Shown: piece after piece, positions 45,337 to 54,543 of the stretch
How positions within the stretch are numbered: position 1 is the first letter of the stretch
How the letters are laid out: each line of letters starts with the position of its first letter
Source of the DNA: Bacteroidetes bacterium GWF2_33_38
GTDB taxonomy: Bacteria > Bacteroidota > Bacteroidia > Bacteroidales > GWF2-33-38
Length of the DNA: 64,000 nucleotides
NCBI GenBank assembly: GCA_001769505.1
Contig: MEOF01000039.1
Location: forward strand, 21,177-85,176
Direction: 5' to 3'
Translations under genes and position numbers: made by a program
The notes under the pieces: generated by a model
Database searches by the model: none
Seen by the model: the letters and a program-made list of their open reading frames with translations, nothing else
Told to the model about the DNA's origin: nothing

Positions 45337-46248
45337 TTATTTCGTCAGTTCATGAAAAACGTCTTCTAATCGTTTTTCTCGTTTTTGCATCGAAAGTACT
45401 GTGATTTTTTGGCGTACAGCTAAATCGAATATTTTAGGTCTTACATCAATGTTATCTTCGGTTTGAATTAACCAGTTTTGCTCATCAATATTTTTTACTT
45501 TTACAACGCCTTCAAGTTTCTCAAGTAGCTGAAAATCAATTTTTTTATCGAATTCAACAATAATTGTTTGAAATTTATCGTCGGTATATTTATGAATATT
45601 TTTGGTTGTATCGTCGGCAACAATAACCCCATTTTTTATAATAATGGTTCGGTCACAAATAGCTTCAACTTCTTGCATAATGTGCGTTGAAAGCATAACC
45701 GTTTTTTCTTTTCCGATTTTAGTAATCAAATTTCTAATTTCTATAATTTGATTGGGATCTAAACCAGAGGTTGGCTCGTCCAATATAAGTACGTTGGGAT
45801 CGTGAATAAGAGCTTGTGCAAGCCCTACTCGTTGGCGATAGCCTTTCGACAATTCGCCAATTTTTTTCTTTTGTTCAATTGCCAAACCTGTAATGTCGAT
45901 AATATCGTCGATTCGGCTTTTGGTTTGTTTTCCCAATTTGTATATTCCGGCAACATAATTAAGATACTCTTTCACGTACATTTCGTGATATAGGGGATTG
46001 TTTTCGGGTAAATATCCAATCATTTCACGAACTTCGAGTGAATTTTCGACAACATCTAATTCATTTACAAAAACTTCGCCTTGAGATGGGGGAATAAAAC
46101 CGGTAATAATTTTCATCATCGTAGATTTTCCAGCTCCGTTAGGACCTAAAAAACCGACAATTTCGCCAGTATTTATTTTAAATGAAACATTGTTCAACGC
46201 TTTTTGCGTTCCATATATTTTTGTGATATTTTTTACTTCGATTGACAT
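45337..46248 (-). CDS. gldA: ABC transporter ATPase GldA-like
   Basis: 303 aa. Walker A GPNGAGKST, Q-loop, ABC signature LSKGYRQRVGLAQAL (about 135), Walker B VLILDEPTSGLDP (about 155), switch His in STHIMQE. The C-terminal 80 aa (IVEFDKKIDFQLLEKLEGVV ... RLEDVFHELTK) is the extension typical of GldA. In Flavobacterium GldA works with GldF and GldG in gliding and type IX secretion. Those permease genes are not in this window. The order porW-porX-tsaE-gldA on one strand supports the T9SS/gliding assignment; a generic ABC-2 exporter is the alternative. Confidence 0.85.
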   Translation of the reverse strand: MSIEVKNITKIYGTQKALNNVSFKINTGEIVGFLGPNGAGKSTMMKIITGFIPPSQGEVFVNELDVVENSLEVREMIGYLPENNPLYHEMYVKEYLNYVAGIYKLGKQTKSRIDDIIDITGLAIEQKKKIGELSKGYRQRVGLAQALIHDPNVLILDEPTSGLDPNQIIEIRNLITKIGKEKTVMLSTHIMQEVEAICDRTIIIKNGVIVADDTTKNIHKYTDDKFQTIIVEFDKKIDFQLLEKLEGVVKVKNIDEQNWLIQTEDNIDVRPKIFDLAVRQKITVLSMQKREKRLEDVFHELTK

Positions 46249-46268
46249 AATTAATTTTTGTTTGCATT

Positions 46269-46685
46269 TTACAAATTAAATTCGACAACTCTTTTTCCGT
46301 TTTCTTCAAATAAATTTACCCTTAAACAATCTTCGGGTAGAATATCTTCTATCATTTCTGGCCACTCGATAAAACAATAATTTCCACTGTCGAAATATTC
46401 AAGCGTACCAATATTTACAGCATCGGTAACTTTTTCAATTCGATACATATCAAAATGAAAAACCGATTCGTCTTTAGTTATCTCGTATTCATTTATGATG
46501 GCAAAGGTAGGACTTACGGCTATATCTTTTGTATTTAGTTGTTCGCAAATAGCTTTTATGAAGGTAGTTTTTCCAGCTCCCATGCTTCCATAAAATGCAA
46601 TTACTCGTTTATTCCCAATATAAGTTAGGAACTCATTTGCAATCGTTGAGATTATAGATATATCGTTAATTACTAGGCGTTTCAT
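46269..46685 (-). CDS. tsaE: tRNA threonylcarbamoyladenosine biosynthesis ATPase TsaE
   Basis: 138 aa. P-loop FYGSMGAGKTTFIKAIC (about 28-44), SPTFAIINEYE (about 58-68), VFHFDMYRIEK (about 75-85), and CFIEWPEMIEDILPEDCL are the TsaE (YjeE) signatures. It assists TsaB/TsaD in forming t6A37 in tRNA. Length is at the low end of the family. It lies 3 bp after the porX stop and 21 bp before gldA, so it is in one operon. The tsaE-porX neighbourhood is conserved in Bacteroidota. Confidence 0.95.
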   Translation of the reverse strand: MKRLVINDISIISTIANEFLTYIGNKRVIAFYGSMGAGKTTFIKAICEQLNTKDIAVSPTFAIINEYEITKDESVFHFDMYRIEKVTDAVNIGTLEYFDSGNYCFIEWPEMIEDILPEDCLRVNLFEENGKRVVEFNL

Positions 46686-46687
46686 TA

Positions 46688-48238
46688 TTACTTGGGGCTA
46701 AGTGTAATTATTGGAATCAACATTTCTTCGAGCGAAACTCCGCCATGTTGAAATGTATCTTTATAATATTTTACATAATGGTTATAATTATTCGGATACG
46801 CAAAAAAATCGTTATTTATACTAAAAATATAAGTCGAACTAATGTTTGTTAATGGCAAAAATGCTTTTCCGGGTTGCGTTATTTCGAATACTTCTTTAGG
46901 ATTGTAATTTAAACTTCGTCCTTGCTTGTAGCGAAGGTTTGTGGTTGTATTTCTGTCGCCAATAACTTTTATTGGATTGTTAACTCTAACGGTTCCGTGG
47001 TCGGTGGTGATGATAACTTTAATTTTTTCTTGAGATAATATTTTCATCAAATCGAAAATTGGGGAATGCTCAAACCACGACACAGTTAGCGAGCGATATG
47101 CCGACTCATCTTCTGCAAGTTGGCGAATCATATCCATTTCTGTGCGTGCATGTGACAACATATCAACAAAATTGAACACGCATACCATTAAATCGTTCTC
47201 AAGAACATTTTTGATGTTCTCAACCAATTTTTTGGCATCTTTATTATTATTTATTTTATTGTAATATGATTTTTTGTGTATTCCAAAACGTTGCATTTGT
47301 TTTGTGAGCATTTCTTCTTCATACAAATTTTTGCCACCATCATCTTCGTCGTTTAACCAAATATCCGGATATAATTTTTGAATTTCTGAAGGCATAAGTC
47401 CTGAGAACATGGCATTACGAGCATATTGTGTGGCTGTGGGTAAAATACTGCAAAATATTCCGTCTTCGTCAACATTAAACATTTCACGAATGCTTGGTTG
47501 TATAACTTTCCATTGGTCGTATCGGAGGTTGTCAATTATTAAAACAAACACTTTATTATTGCTTAAATGCGGAAATATTTTGTTTTTAAAAATAGATGGA
47601 GAAAGGAGTGGCTTATTCTCATTTTTTTGCTCAAACCATGAGAAATAATTACGTTTAATAAATTTTGCAAAAGCATTATTTGCTTCTGTCTTTTGCATTT
47701 TTATAATGTCGATTATTGTTTCGTCGCTCGATTTTTCGAGCTCTAATTCCCAATAAACTAATTTTTTATATATGTCAATCCAATCATTAAACGACATCGA
47801 ATCGTTAATTTGTAAGGTCAAACTTCTAAAATCAATTTGATAATCCTGAGTGGTTTTTTCAGAAATTAGGCGATTTTTATCAATATGTTTTTTGATAGTA
47901 AGCAAAACTTGATTCGGATTTACTGGCTTAATCAAATAATCGGAAATTTTTGATCCGATTGCTTTATCCATTATGTTTTCTTCTTCGCTTTTGGTAATCA
48001 TCACAATAGGAAGCGAAGGAAGTATTTTTTTTATGGCACTCAACACTTCAAGCCCACTAATTCCTGGCATATTTTCATCTAAAAATACAAGGTCGAAATG
48101 AGATGTTTTTACCAATTCAATAGCATCGCTTCCATTATTTGCGGTTTCAACTTCGTAGCCTTTTTCTCGCAAAAAAATGATATGGGGCATTAACAAATCA
48201 ATTTCGTCGTCGGTCCAAAGAATTCTAATTTTTCTCAT
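46688..48238 (-). CDS. porX: T9SS response regulator PorX (REC-PglZ)
   Basis: 516 aa. N-terminal receiver: WTDDE at 8-12, Asp54 in LVFLDENMPGISG, Thr in VMITKSE, Lys in YLIKPVNP. A helical linker (about 120-210) leads to a PglZ/alkaline-phosphatase-like domain: VFVLIIDNLRYDQW, ILPTATQYARNAMFSGLMP, FNFVDMLSHAR and ITTDHGTVR (zinc-site residues). This is the exact architecture of PorX, the regulator of type IX secretion genes in Porphyromonas and Flavobacterium. PorX is also a nucleotide-cleaving phosphodiesterase. The partner kinase PorY is not seen here. Co-transcribed with porW upstream (56-bp gap). Confidence 0.96.
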   Translation of the reverse strand: MRKIRILWTDDEIDLLMPHIIFLREKGYEVETANNGSDAIELVKTSHFDLVFLDENMPGISGLEVLSAIKKILPSLPIVMITKSEEENIMDKAIGSKISDYLIKPVNPNQVLLTIKKHIDKNRLISEKTTQDYQIDFRSLTLQINDSMSFNDWIDIYKKLVYWELELEKSSDETIIDIIKMQKTEANNAFAKFIKRNYFSWFEQKNENKPLLSPSIFKNKIFPHLSNNKVFVLIIDNLRYDQWKVIQPSIREMFNVDEDGIFCSILPTATQYARNAMFSGLMPSEIQKLYPDIWLNDEDDGGKNLYEEEMLTKQMQRFGIHKKSYYNKINNNKDAKKLVENIKNVLENDLMVCVFNFVDMLSHARTEMDMIRQLAEDESAYRSLTVSWFEHSPIFDLMKILSQEKIKVIITTDHGTVRVNNPIKVIGDRNTTTNLRYKQGRSLNYNPKEVFEITQPGKAFLPLTNISSTYIFSINNDFFAYPNNYNHYVKYYKDTFQHGGVSLEEMLIPIITLSPK

Positions 48239-48294
48239 GATGCTGAGTCCGTTTCTTGTTTAAGAAAGTAAATTTTTGTTTGCTAAAGCCTTGT

Positions 48295-50991
48295 TTATTT
48301 GAAATAGAATTTATTGAAAAATCGAATGTATTTTTCTACATTTTTATCGTTGTAAAAAATGCCATAATTATCTTTCGAAATCAAAAATATTTCGTGCTTA
48401 ATTCCCTCAAGTTTTTTGAACACGTCTTTTTGCAACAGGATTGTGTCGTAATAGGTTTTTGCTTGTACAACATCGTCAAAGCTTTTAATAGTAACCAGTT
48501 GATAATTATCGTTTAATAACACATCGCTGACGTTAAAATCATTCATGCTAAAAAAATCGGTATTAAAATTAACGATATCAAATTCCAATCGGTTTACATC
48601 GACCTTCTTATTGGGAACAACGACAACAATGTATTGCACAATTTTTTCGTCGTATTTATAAATATTCAAGTCTGTATCGTCTTGTTTTACAGTGTCTTCG
48701 ACAAAAATGATTGGAGTACCTAAGCTGTCTGCTATTCCAGAGTCTTTAAGTTTCGTTAAAATATCTTTTGCCAAGCCTATAATTTCGCTATTAGGGTATT
48801 TTGCAATCAATTCTTGTAGCCCTTGAGCAAGAAGTGCAACTCCTTGTGTTCTGCCTTGAGCAATTGCCTTTAAAAATTTGAATTTTGGAACCAAAACTCC
48901 ATCGTTTTTATAAAGATTCATCGATTCGGCTTTCTCGACAAATTCAATCACTTTTAGATAATTTCCTTTTTCATGAGCCTCATAAGCTTCTTCGTAATAC
49001 GATTGCATTTGTACAATATCTTGTTCGCTTTCTTTTAAGAAATTTGGGTCAAGAAGTATTTTTGCGTATTTCGAATCGGGATATTTGCTCAATATCAAAT
49101 TTTTGTAAAAATCGGCTTTTGTTTGATTTTTCTCAATCGTATTTAACTGATATAAATAATAATACGTTGTTGGAATGTAGCTATTTTCAGGATATTTTTT
49201 GTTCATATCTTCAAAAATCCTAATTGACTCTTTGTAATCTAAAAATCGTTCTTTGTAAACCGTTCCTGCGTTGTAGTAAGCTTCTACCATCAAAGCATGA
49301 GAAGCCTCCATCATTGAATCCGTCAACGGAATTTCAGACAAATAGTATTCTCGGCTTTTATTGTCGATTTTTTTGGTATCTGCGTTTTTACCATCTTCTC
49401 CAGCTTCAATATTTTCGGCAACATCTTCAATGGCAACAATAGCTTTATTTTTACGCCTCCAGTTGTCTTCCAATTTTCGAGTTCCCCATTTTCGTTTAAA
49501 CTCCGACATTCCTGAAGCAATCATTCCTTGATTATAAAAATACCAGCCTCCTCCAGAACTACTTGCATTGTTATTTGTTTGATTTTGAGTATTTTGATTA
49601 AACAACATTGAATTCATTTGCTGCATTTGCAATTCTTCCTGTTGACGTTGTTCTTCTTCCTTGATTTTTTCGATGATTGCATCAATAATCTTGTTTCTGT
49701 CGGCAGCATTCATTTTGGCTAATGTTTGCAAACTGTCTTGCAACTGAATTGTTTTCAAAGGTTCAACAAGAGCCGTAAGATTTCTAGTTTTTTCTTCAAT
49801 CTCTCGATAATTAGGATAATCTTTTCTTAAAAATGTCATTGCACTGTCGAAAAACATTTGAGCTTCAATATATTTAGGTTTCCCAAAATATATATTTCCT
49901 AAAGCTAAATAAGATAAGGCTTTTTGATTATCGTTGCTCACACTTTTTTGTGCCGATAAACGATAATTTTTAATCGCATCACTTTCGTTTCCTTCTTTAA
50001 ATGCGATATTGGCTAGAGCAAAATATATTTGGTCGAGATATTCAGTGTTTTTATCGTCGTGAAGCATTTTAGCTAACTCTTTTTTCATTGCTTTTCCGCT
50101 ACCCGACGAAGCATCGAAAGCCGCTGCACGGTTGATCATTGCATTGAAAGTCATTTCGTAAGGAGGATTCATTTTCACCACATCGCGGTAAAGCTTGGCT
50201 GCTTTATTTCCCTCGCCTAGGTTTTGATAAATTTGAGCAAGTATGAATTTATAACGAGCTTTTACTTTTCGTTTTTTCGTTTTTTCAATTGCCAAATTTA
50301 GTTTTGGAATTGCATCGTTGTATTTTCCTTGTTTTATGAAATGGTCGGCATAAACAGCATTAAATTCAGGCTTGAGTTTTCGTGGAAAATTTTTCTCCCC
50401 GTCGATTTGTTCAAGTAATTCTCTCGATTTATCGAATTTCTTTTGTTCGCAATAATTTCGGGTAAGCCAAAGCATTGCATTATACTTTATCGGGTCGTAA
50501 TTGTATTCTGAAATTACAAATTGAAAAGTTTCGGCAGAAGAATAAAAGTCGTGTTTGTAAAACTTTGCTTTTCCCAACATCAACCAACTATTATCAATCC
50601 ATTTGCAATATTCATTTTGTTTTAGAAATTCTTTTTGCTTTTTGGTAGTGGCTCGGTTTTTTCGATTGGGTTTTACTTTAATCGAATGAAGCGATATTAC
50701 TTTCGATGCTTTTTTTATAACCTCATCCATATCGGGATACGACGATTTTGCAATATTTTCGTCGCCAGATGTAAACATCGGAAGAGTTAGACTATAATCG
50801 TCTTTAAACGAATTATTTATTTTTTTTACCCCCGATTTTAATTTTTCGTTTCCGTTAAAATAAGCGTTATACTTCGATGTAATATTATGGTAGGTTCTCG
50901 AAACAATCGTATTTTTTTTGGTTGAACAACCATAAATCAAGCTAATTATAATAGCTGTCAGCAGTATTTTTGTATATATCTTTTTATTCAA
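48295..50991 (-). CDS. porW: T9SS-associated TPR lipoprotein PorW/SprE
   Basis: 898 aa if started at the TTG at 50991, which sits after an AGAAGG ribosome-binding-like site and gives a compact lipoprotein signal (MNKKIYTKILLTAIIISLIYGC). The track's GTG at 51030 gives 911 aa but lies within a possible TATTTTTG -7 box. The mature part opens YHNITSKYNAYFNGNEKLKSG, the PorW/SprE signature, then multiple TPRs (about 140-460) and a long helical region with a Gln/Asn-rich patch (EEEQRQQEELQMQQ...NQNTQNQTNNN) and more repeats toward the end. PorW links PorX regulation to the T9SS outer-membrane machinery. It heads the porW-porX-tsaE-gldA operon. Confidence 0.92.
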   Translation of the reverse strand: MNKKIYTKILLTAIIISLIYGCSTKKNTIVSRTYHNITSKYNAYFNGNEKLKSGVKKINNSFKDDYSLTLPMFTSGDENIAKSSYPDMDEVIKKASKVISLHSIKVKPNRKNRATTKKQKEFLKQNEYCKWIDNSWLMLGKAKFYKHDFYSSAETFQFVISEYNYDPIKYNAMLWLTRNYCEQKKFDKSRELLEQIDGEKNFPRKLKPEFNAVYADHFIKQGKYNDAIPKLNLAIEKTKKRKVKARYKFILAQIYQNLGEGNKAAKLYRDVVKMNPPYEMTFNAMINRAAAFDASSGSGKAMKKELAKMLHDDKNTEYLDQIYFALANIAFKEGNESDAIKNYRLSAQKSVSNDNQKALSYLALGNIYFGKPKYIEAQMFFDSAMTFLRKDYPNYREIEEKTRNLTALVEPLKTIQLQDSLQTLAKMNAADRNKIIDAIIEKIKEEEQRQQEELQMQQMNSMLFNQNTQNQTNNNASSSGGGWYFYNQGMIASGMSEFKRKWGTRKLEDNWRRKNKAIVAIEDVAENIEAGEDGKNADTKKIDNKSREYYLSEIPLTDSMMEASHALMVEAYYNAGTVYKERFLDYKESIRIFEDMNKKYPENSYIPTTYYYLYQLNTIEKNQTKADFYKNLILSKYPDSKYAKILLDPNFLKESEQDIVQMQSYYEEAYEAHEKGNYLKVIEFVEKAESMNLYKNDGVLVPKFKFLKAIAQGRTQGVALLAQGLQELIAKYPNSEIIGLAKDILTKLKDSGIADSLGTPIIFVEDTVKQDDTDLNIYKYDEKIVQYIVVVVPNKKVDVNRLEFDIVNFNTDFFSMNDFNVSDVLLNDNYQLVTIKSFDDVVQAKTYYDTILLQKDVFKKLEGIKHEIFLISKDNYGIFYNDKNVEKYIRFFNKFYFK

Positions 50992-51274
50992 CCTTCTTGT
51001 TATTTCTTTACAAATTAACTCAATTTTCACAAAAATATTTTATTTCGTCGAAAAAACTTCAAAAAACCTACGAATTCATACAAAAACAGGCAAAAAATAT
51101 TAGAATAAAGACTTAATAATATTTTTTTGACTAATTGAAATGTAAATTTATATGAACTTATTCAAATGCAAAAACCTCAATTCTTTTCTTTCAAAACGAG
51201 ATTAGGAGGGTTGTTTATTTTTAATTTCCTTAGCCCCGTTCTCTTAGAGGGATTTGAGTTCGTTACAAAATATA

Positions 51275-52594
51275 CTAATTAAACCAACGTTTTTTATTTC
51301 CGTTTGTTTCTTTTGACTGTCGATAAGGTCGATTGTTCGAATTTGGTTTATTGGTGTTCGTGTCCGAAGAGTTTCTTTGTGTCCGACTTTCGTTGGTTGA
51401 ACTTGCCGGTTTTCGCTGTGGTCTAGCACCACGTTGTGGAGTTTTTTCAGGGTTGTGATTCATTAATGGAAAAGGGTGATTGTCGATTACCGGAATTTTT
51501 TTTCCAATTAGTTTTTCAATATCTCTCAAATATTCTTTTTCTTCGGCATCGCAAAACGAAAATGCCGTACCTTTTGCTCCTGCTCTACCTGTTCGCCCAA
51601 TTCGGTGAACATACGTTTCGGCAATATTCGAAATTTCGAAATTGATAACAAATTCCATATCTTCAACATCTATTCCGCGAGCAGCAATATCGGTTGCAAC
51701 TAAAATTCGGGTAGTTTGTGCTTTGAAATTCTCCAACGCTCGTTGGCGGTTGTTTTGCGATTTATTTCCATGAATAGCTTCGGCCGAAATTCTATTTTTT
51801 TGCAGAATTTTAACCACTTTATCAGCTCCGTGTTTGGTTCGAGTGAAAACTAAGGCAGTTTTTATGTTTGGGTCTTTCAAAACATCAATCAGCAATTCGG
51901 GTTTGTTTTCTTTATCAACAAAATAAATAAATTGCTTAATAATGTCAACCGTTGAAGCCGACGGCGTAACCTCCACTTTTTGTGGATTATTCAAAATAGT
52001 ATTCGAAAGCTTTACAATTTCAGGAGGCATAGTTGCCGAGAAAAAAAGCGATTGTCTTTTTCGAGGCAACACAGCCAATACCTTTTTCACATCGTGAATA
52101 AAACCCATATCCAACATACGGTCGGCTTCGTCTAATACAAAAATTTCGACATCTCTCAACGAAACAAATCCTTGATTCATCAAATCGAGTAATCTGCCGG
52201 GGGTTGCCACCAAAATTTCAACTCCGGCTTTTAAACTTGCTACTTGCGGATTTTGATTCACCCCGCCAAAAATTACGGTACTTGTTATACCTGTAAATCG
52301 TCCGTAAGCTTTTATGCTTTCGTTTATTTGAATGGCTAATTCACGAGTTGGTGTGAGAATTAAACTGCGAATTTTTCGTTTTTTATCGTAGGCTTTCGAT
52401 GCGTGTAATAATTGTAAAATTGGAATTGAAAATGCTGCAGTTTTTCCGGTTCCCGTTTGTGCACAACCTAATAAATCAATCCCGCGTAATACGATTGGAA
52501 TTGCTTCTTGTTGAATGGGGGTTGGGATTGTGTAACCTTCTTGTGCTATAGATTTAAGAATTGGTTCAATAATGTTTAATGACTGAAATGACAT
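51275..52594 (-). CDS. DEAD-box RNA helicase, RhlE-like
   Basis: 439 aa. Q motif YTIPTPIQQEAIPIV, GCAQTGTGKTAAFSIPILQ, PTRELAIQI, GGVNQNPQ, motif II VLDEADRMLDMGF, SATMPPE, and HRIGRTGRAGAKG. The C-terminal tail of about 70 aa is rich in Arg, Asn and Ser (RGARPQRKPASSTNES...NNRPYRQ), typical of RhlE-type helicases in Bacteroidota. It unwinds short RNA duplexes in ribosome assembly or decay. It lies 244 bp before porW, separated by an AT-rich spacer. Confidence 0.95.
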   Translation of the reverse strand: MSFQSLNIIEPILKSIAQEGYTIPTPIQQEAIPIVLRGIDLLGCAQTGTGKTAAFSIPILQLLHASKAYDKKRKIRSLILTPTRELAIQINESIKAYGRFTGITSTVIFGGVNQNPQVASLKAGVEILVATPGRLLDLMNQGFVSLRDVEIFVLDEADRMLDMGFIHDVKKVLAVLPRKRQSLFFSATMPPEIVKLSNTILNNPQKVEVTPSASTVDIIKQFIYFVDKENKPELLIDVLKDPNIKTALVFTRTKHGADKVVKILQKNRISAEAIHGNKSQNNRQRALENFKAQTTRILVATDIAARGIDVEDMEFVINFEISNIAETYVHRIGRTGRAGAKGTAFSFCDAEEKEYLRDIEKLIGKKIPVIDNHPFPLMNHNPEKTPQRGARPQRKPASSTNESRTQRNSSDTNTNKPNSNNRPYRQSKETNGNKKRWFN

Positions 52595-52772
52595 ATCTTT
52601 TTTAATGTAAATTTTTTGAGAACCAAAACCGGACTATCGTTGGGCAGGAAATGTTCGTAATTAATATTTTTTACAAAGGTACAATTTTAATTCAATTTAT
52701 TGGCATTTGATTTTTCTGTAAAATATTTCAATTTGAATCGGCTAATAATGTAATTATAATCTTAGATATTTG

Positions 52773-52780
52773 TAAGTTTG
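52773..52780 (+). promoter_or_regulatory. Possible -7 box (TAAGTTTG)
   Basis: TAAGTTTG lies 18 bp before the start of the Ig-like lipoprotein gene; the -33 element is not clear. In the divergent spacer with the RhlE-like gene. Confidence 0.3.
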
Positions 52781-52798
52781 CAAAAATAATTCGAAAAA

Positions 52799-54526
52799 TT
52801 GAAAGCGTTTAATCGGAATATCGGAATCTTATTTTTTCTGTTTCTATTCTACTCTTGTGCCAATGTTGTTGCTCCAACCGGTGGTCCGAAGGATATTGAG
52901 TCTCCGAAAATCGAATCAAGTATTCCCTTAAACAAATCAACAAACTTCAATACTAATGAAGTGCTTATTTATTTCGATGAATTTGTTCAATTAAAAAATT
53001 TACAAGCCGAACTGGTCGTTTCGCCACCCATGGAAGAAACACCTGAAATTAAATCGCTGGGGAAGAAAATTTCGATTAAAATTCTTGATAGTTTAAGCCA
53101 AGACCAAACCTATACACTTAATTTCGGTGAAGCCATTATTGATATTACTGAAAGTAATACCTTAAAAAATTTCGCCTACATTTTTTCTACCGGAAGCAAT
53201 CTCGACTCAATTCAAATGAGCGGAAAAGTGCTAAAAGCGTTTTCATTTGCTGCTCCCGAAAAAGCATTTGTGCTACTATACTCAAATTTAAATGATACAG
53301 CTCCCTTGACCACAATACCTGATTATATTGCAAAATGCAATAAAAATGGGGATTTTAAAATCCAAAACATAAAACCATCGGTCTATAAAATTTATGCAAT
53401 AGCCGACGCAAACAATAATTATAAATTTGATTTACCCAACGAACTTTTTGCTTTCAACGACAGTATTTATACTTTGAATTACGATTATTTAAAAGATTCG
53501 CTTTCAAAAGCAGTCAACGATATTGAACTTATTCTTTTTGAAGAAGAACCGATAAAACGGTATGTAAAAGAAAAAAAACGAGAAACTCGCAACTTATGTC
53601 TTGCCGTATTTAATTTACCATTAGAGGAAAAGGTCAAAATTAAGTTTTTAAAATCCGATTTAAGTAACAATTATGTTTTTGAGTTTAACAAGTCGAACGA
53701 TTCGCTAAAAATTTGGCTTACCGATTCGGTTCAAATCAAAAAAGACACAACAAGTTTTGTGTTTAATTATTTCTATTTCGATAATCAGGATAGTGTTGTA
53801 GAAGTATTGGATACTGTTCATTTTACATATAAAGAAACCAAAGATTCGAAAACAAAATTTTCGATGGAAAGTTTGCTTCACAAAACAGGAAATGTCAGCG
53901 AACACATACCTATTCAATTTATATTTTCTTCTCCCTTATCAAAAATTGATACAAGCATGATTCACTTGGTTGAGCTTGTTGATTCAATCAAAAAACCGAT
54001 ACCGTTCAGCATCAATCCCGATTCTATAAAATTGACAAAATATACGCTTGATTTTTCTCGAAAAGTTAAATCTACATATTTGTTCACCGCCGATTCGGGG
54101 GCTTTTAAAAGCATCAATAACCAAGAGCTCGACTCGCTGAAATTTTTATTTAAAATTGTACCTAACGAAAAAACTGGGAATTTGTTTGTTACACTAAGCA
54201 ATGTAAATCCAAACGTTATTATTCAATTGGTTTCGGATAAGGATAAAATTATTTCAGAAAAAATTGTTTCGAAATCACAAAAGATTGAATTCAAAAATCT
54301 TAGTGAAGGAAGCTATAAGCTTAAAGCTATTTTCGACGAAAATAAAAATGGTCGATGGAATTCGGGGAAATATATTAAAAAACAGCAGGTCGAAGATGTT
54401 AAAATATATTCGACAGATATAACTTTGAAACTGAATTGGGATTTTGAAATACAATGGGATTTAAACGAAAAAACTGAACGAAAATCAATTGTTCCTGAAA
54501 TAAAACCTTTAAAAGACAAAAAATAA
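52799..54526 (+). CDS. Large lipoprotein with N-terminal Ig-like (Big_5) domain
   Basis: 575 aa; TTG start at 52799, used because the lipoprotein signal (IGILFFLFLFYSCANV) follows within 20 residues and no ATG is available. Residues about 25-130 (PTGGPKDIESPKIESSIPLNKST ... YIFSTGSNLD) form the Ig-like domain seen in a conserved Bacteroidota lipoprotein family. The rest has several beta-sandwich-like modules, with YKIYAIADANNNYKFDLPNE resembling a carboxypeptidase-regulatory linker. It lies 17 bp upstream of the M16 peptidase. Probably outer-membrane anchored. Function unknown; co-occurrence with a peptidase suggests a role in the envelope. Confidence 0.8.
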   Translation: MKAFNRNIGILFFLFLFYSCANVVAPTGGPKDIESPKIESSIPLNKSTNFNTNEVLIYFDEFVQLKNLQAELVVSPPMEETPEIKSLGKKISIKILDSLSQDQTYTLNFGEAIIDITESNTLKNFAYIFSTGSNLDSIQMSGKVLKAFSFAAPEKAFVLLYSNLNDTAPLTTIPDYIAKCNKNGDFKIQNIKPSVYKIYAIADANNNYKFDLPNELFAFNDSIYTLNYDYLKDSLSKAVNDIELILFEEEPIKRYVKEKKRETRNLCLAVFNLPLEEKVKIKFLKSDLSNNYVFEFNKSNDSLKIWLTDSVQIKKDTTSFVFNYFYFDNQDSVVEVLDTVHFTYKETKDSKTKFSMESLLHKTGNVSEHIPIQFIFSSPLSKIDTSMIHLVELVDSIKKPIPFSINPDSIKLTKYTLDFSRKVKSTYLFTADSGAFKSINNQELDSLKFLFKIVPNEKTGNLFVTLSNVNPNVIIQLVSDKDKIISEKIVSKSQKIEFKNLSEGSYKLKAIFDENKNGRWNSGKYIKKQQVEDVKIYSTDITLKLNWDFEIQWDLNEKTERKSIVPEIKPLKDKK

Positions 54527-54543
54527 AACCTAAACAAATCAAT

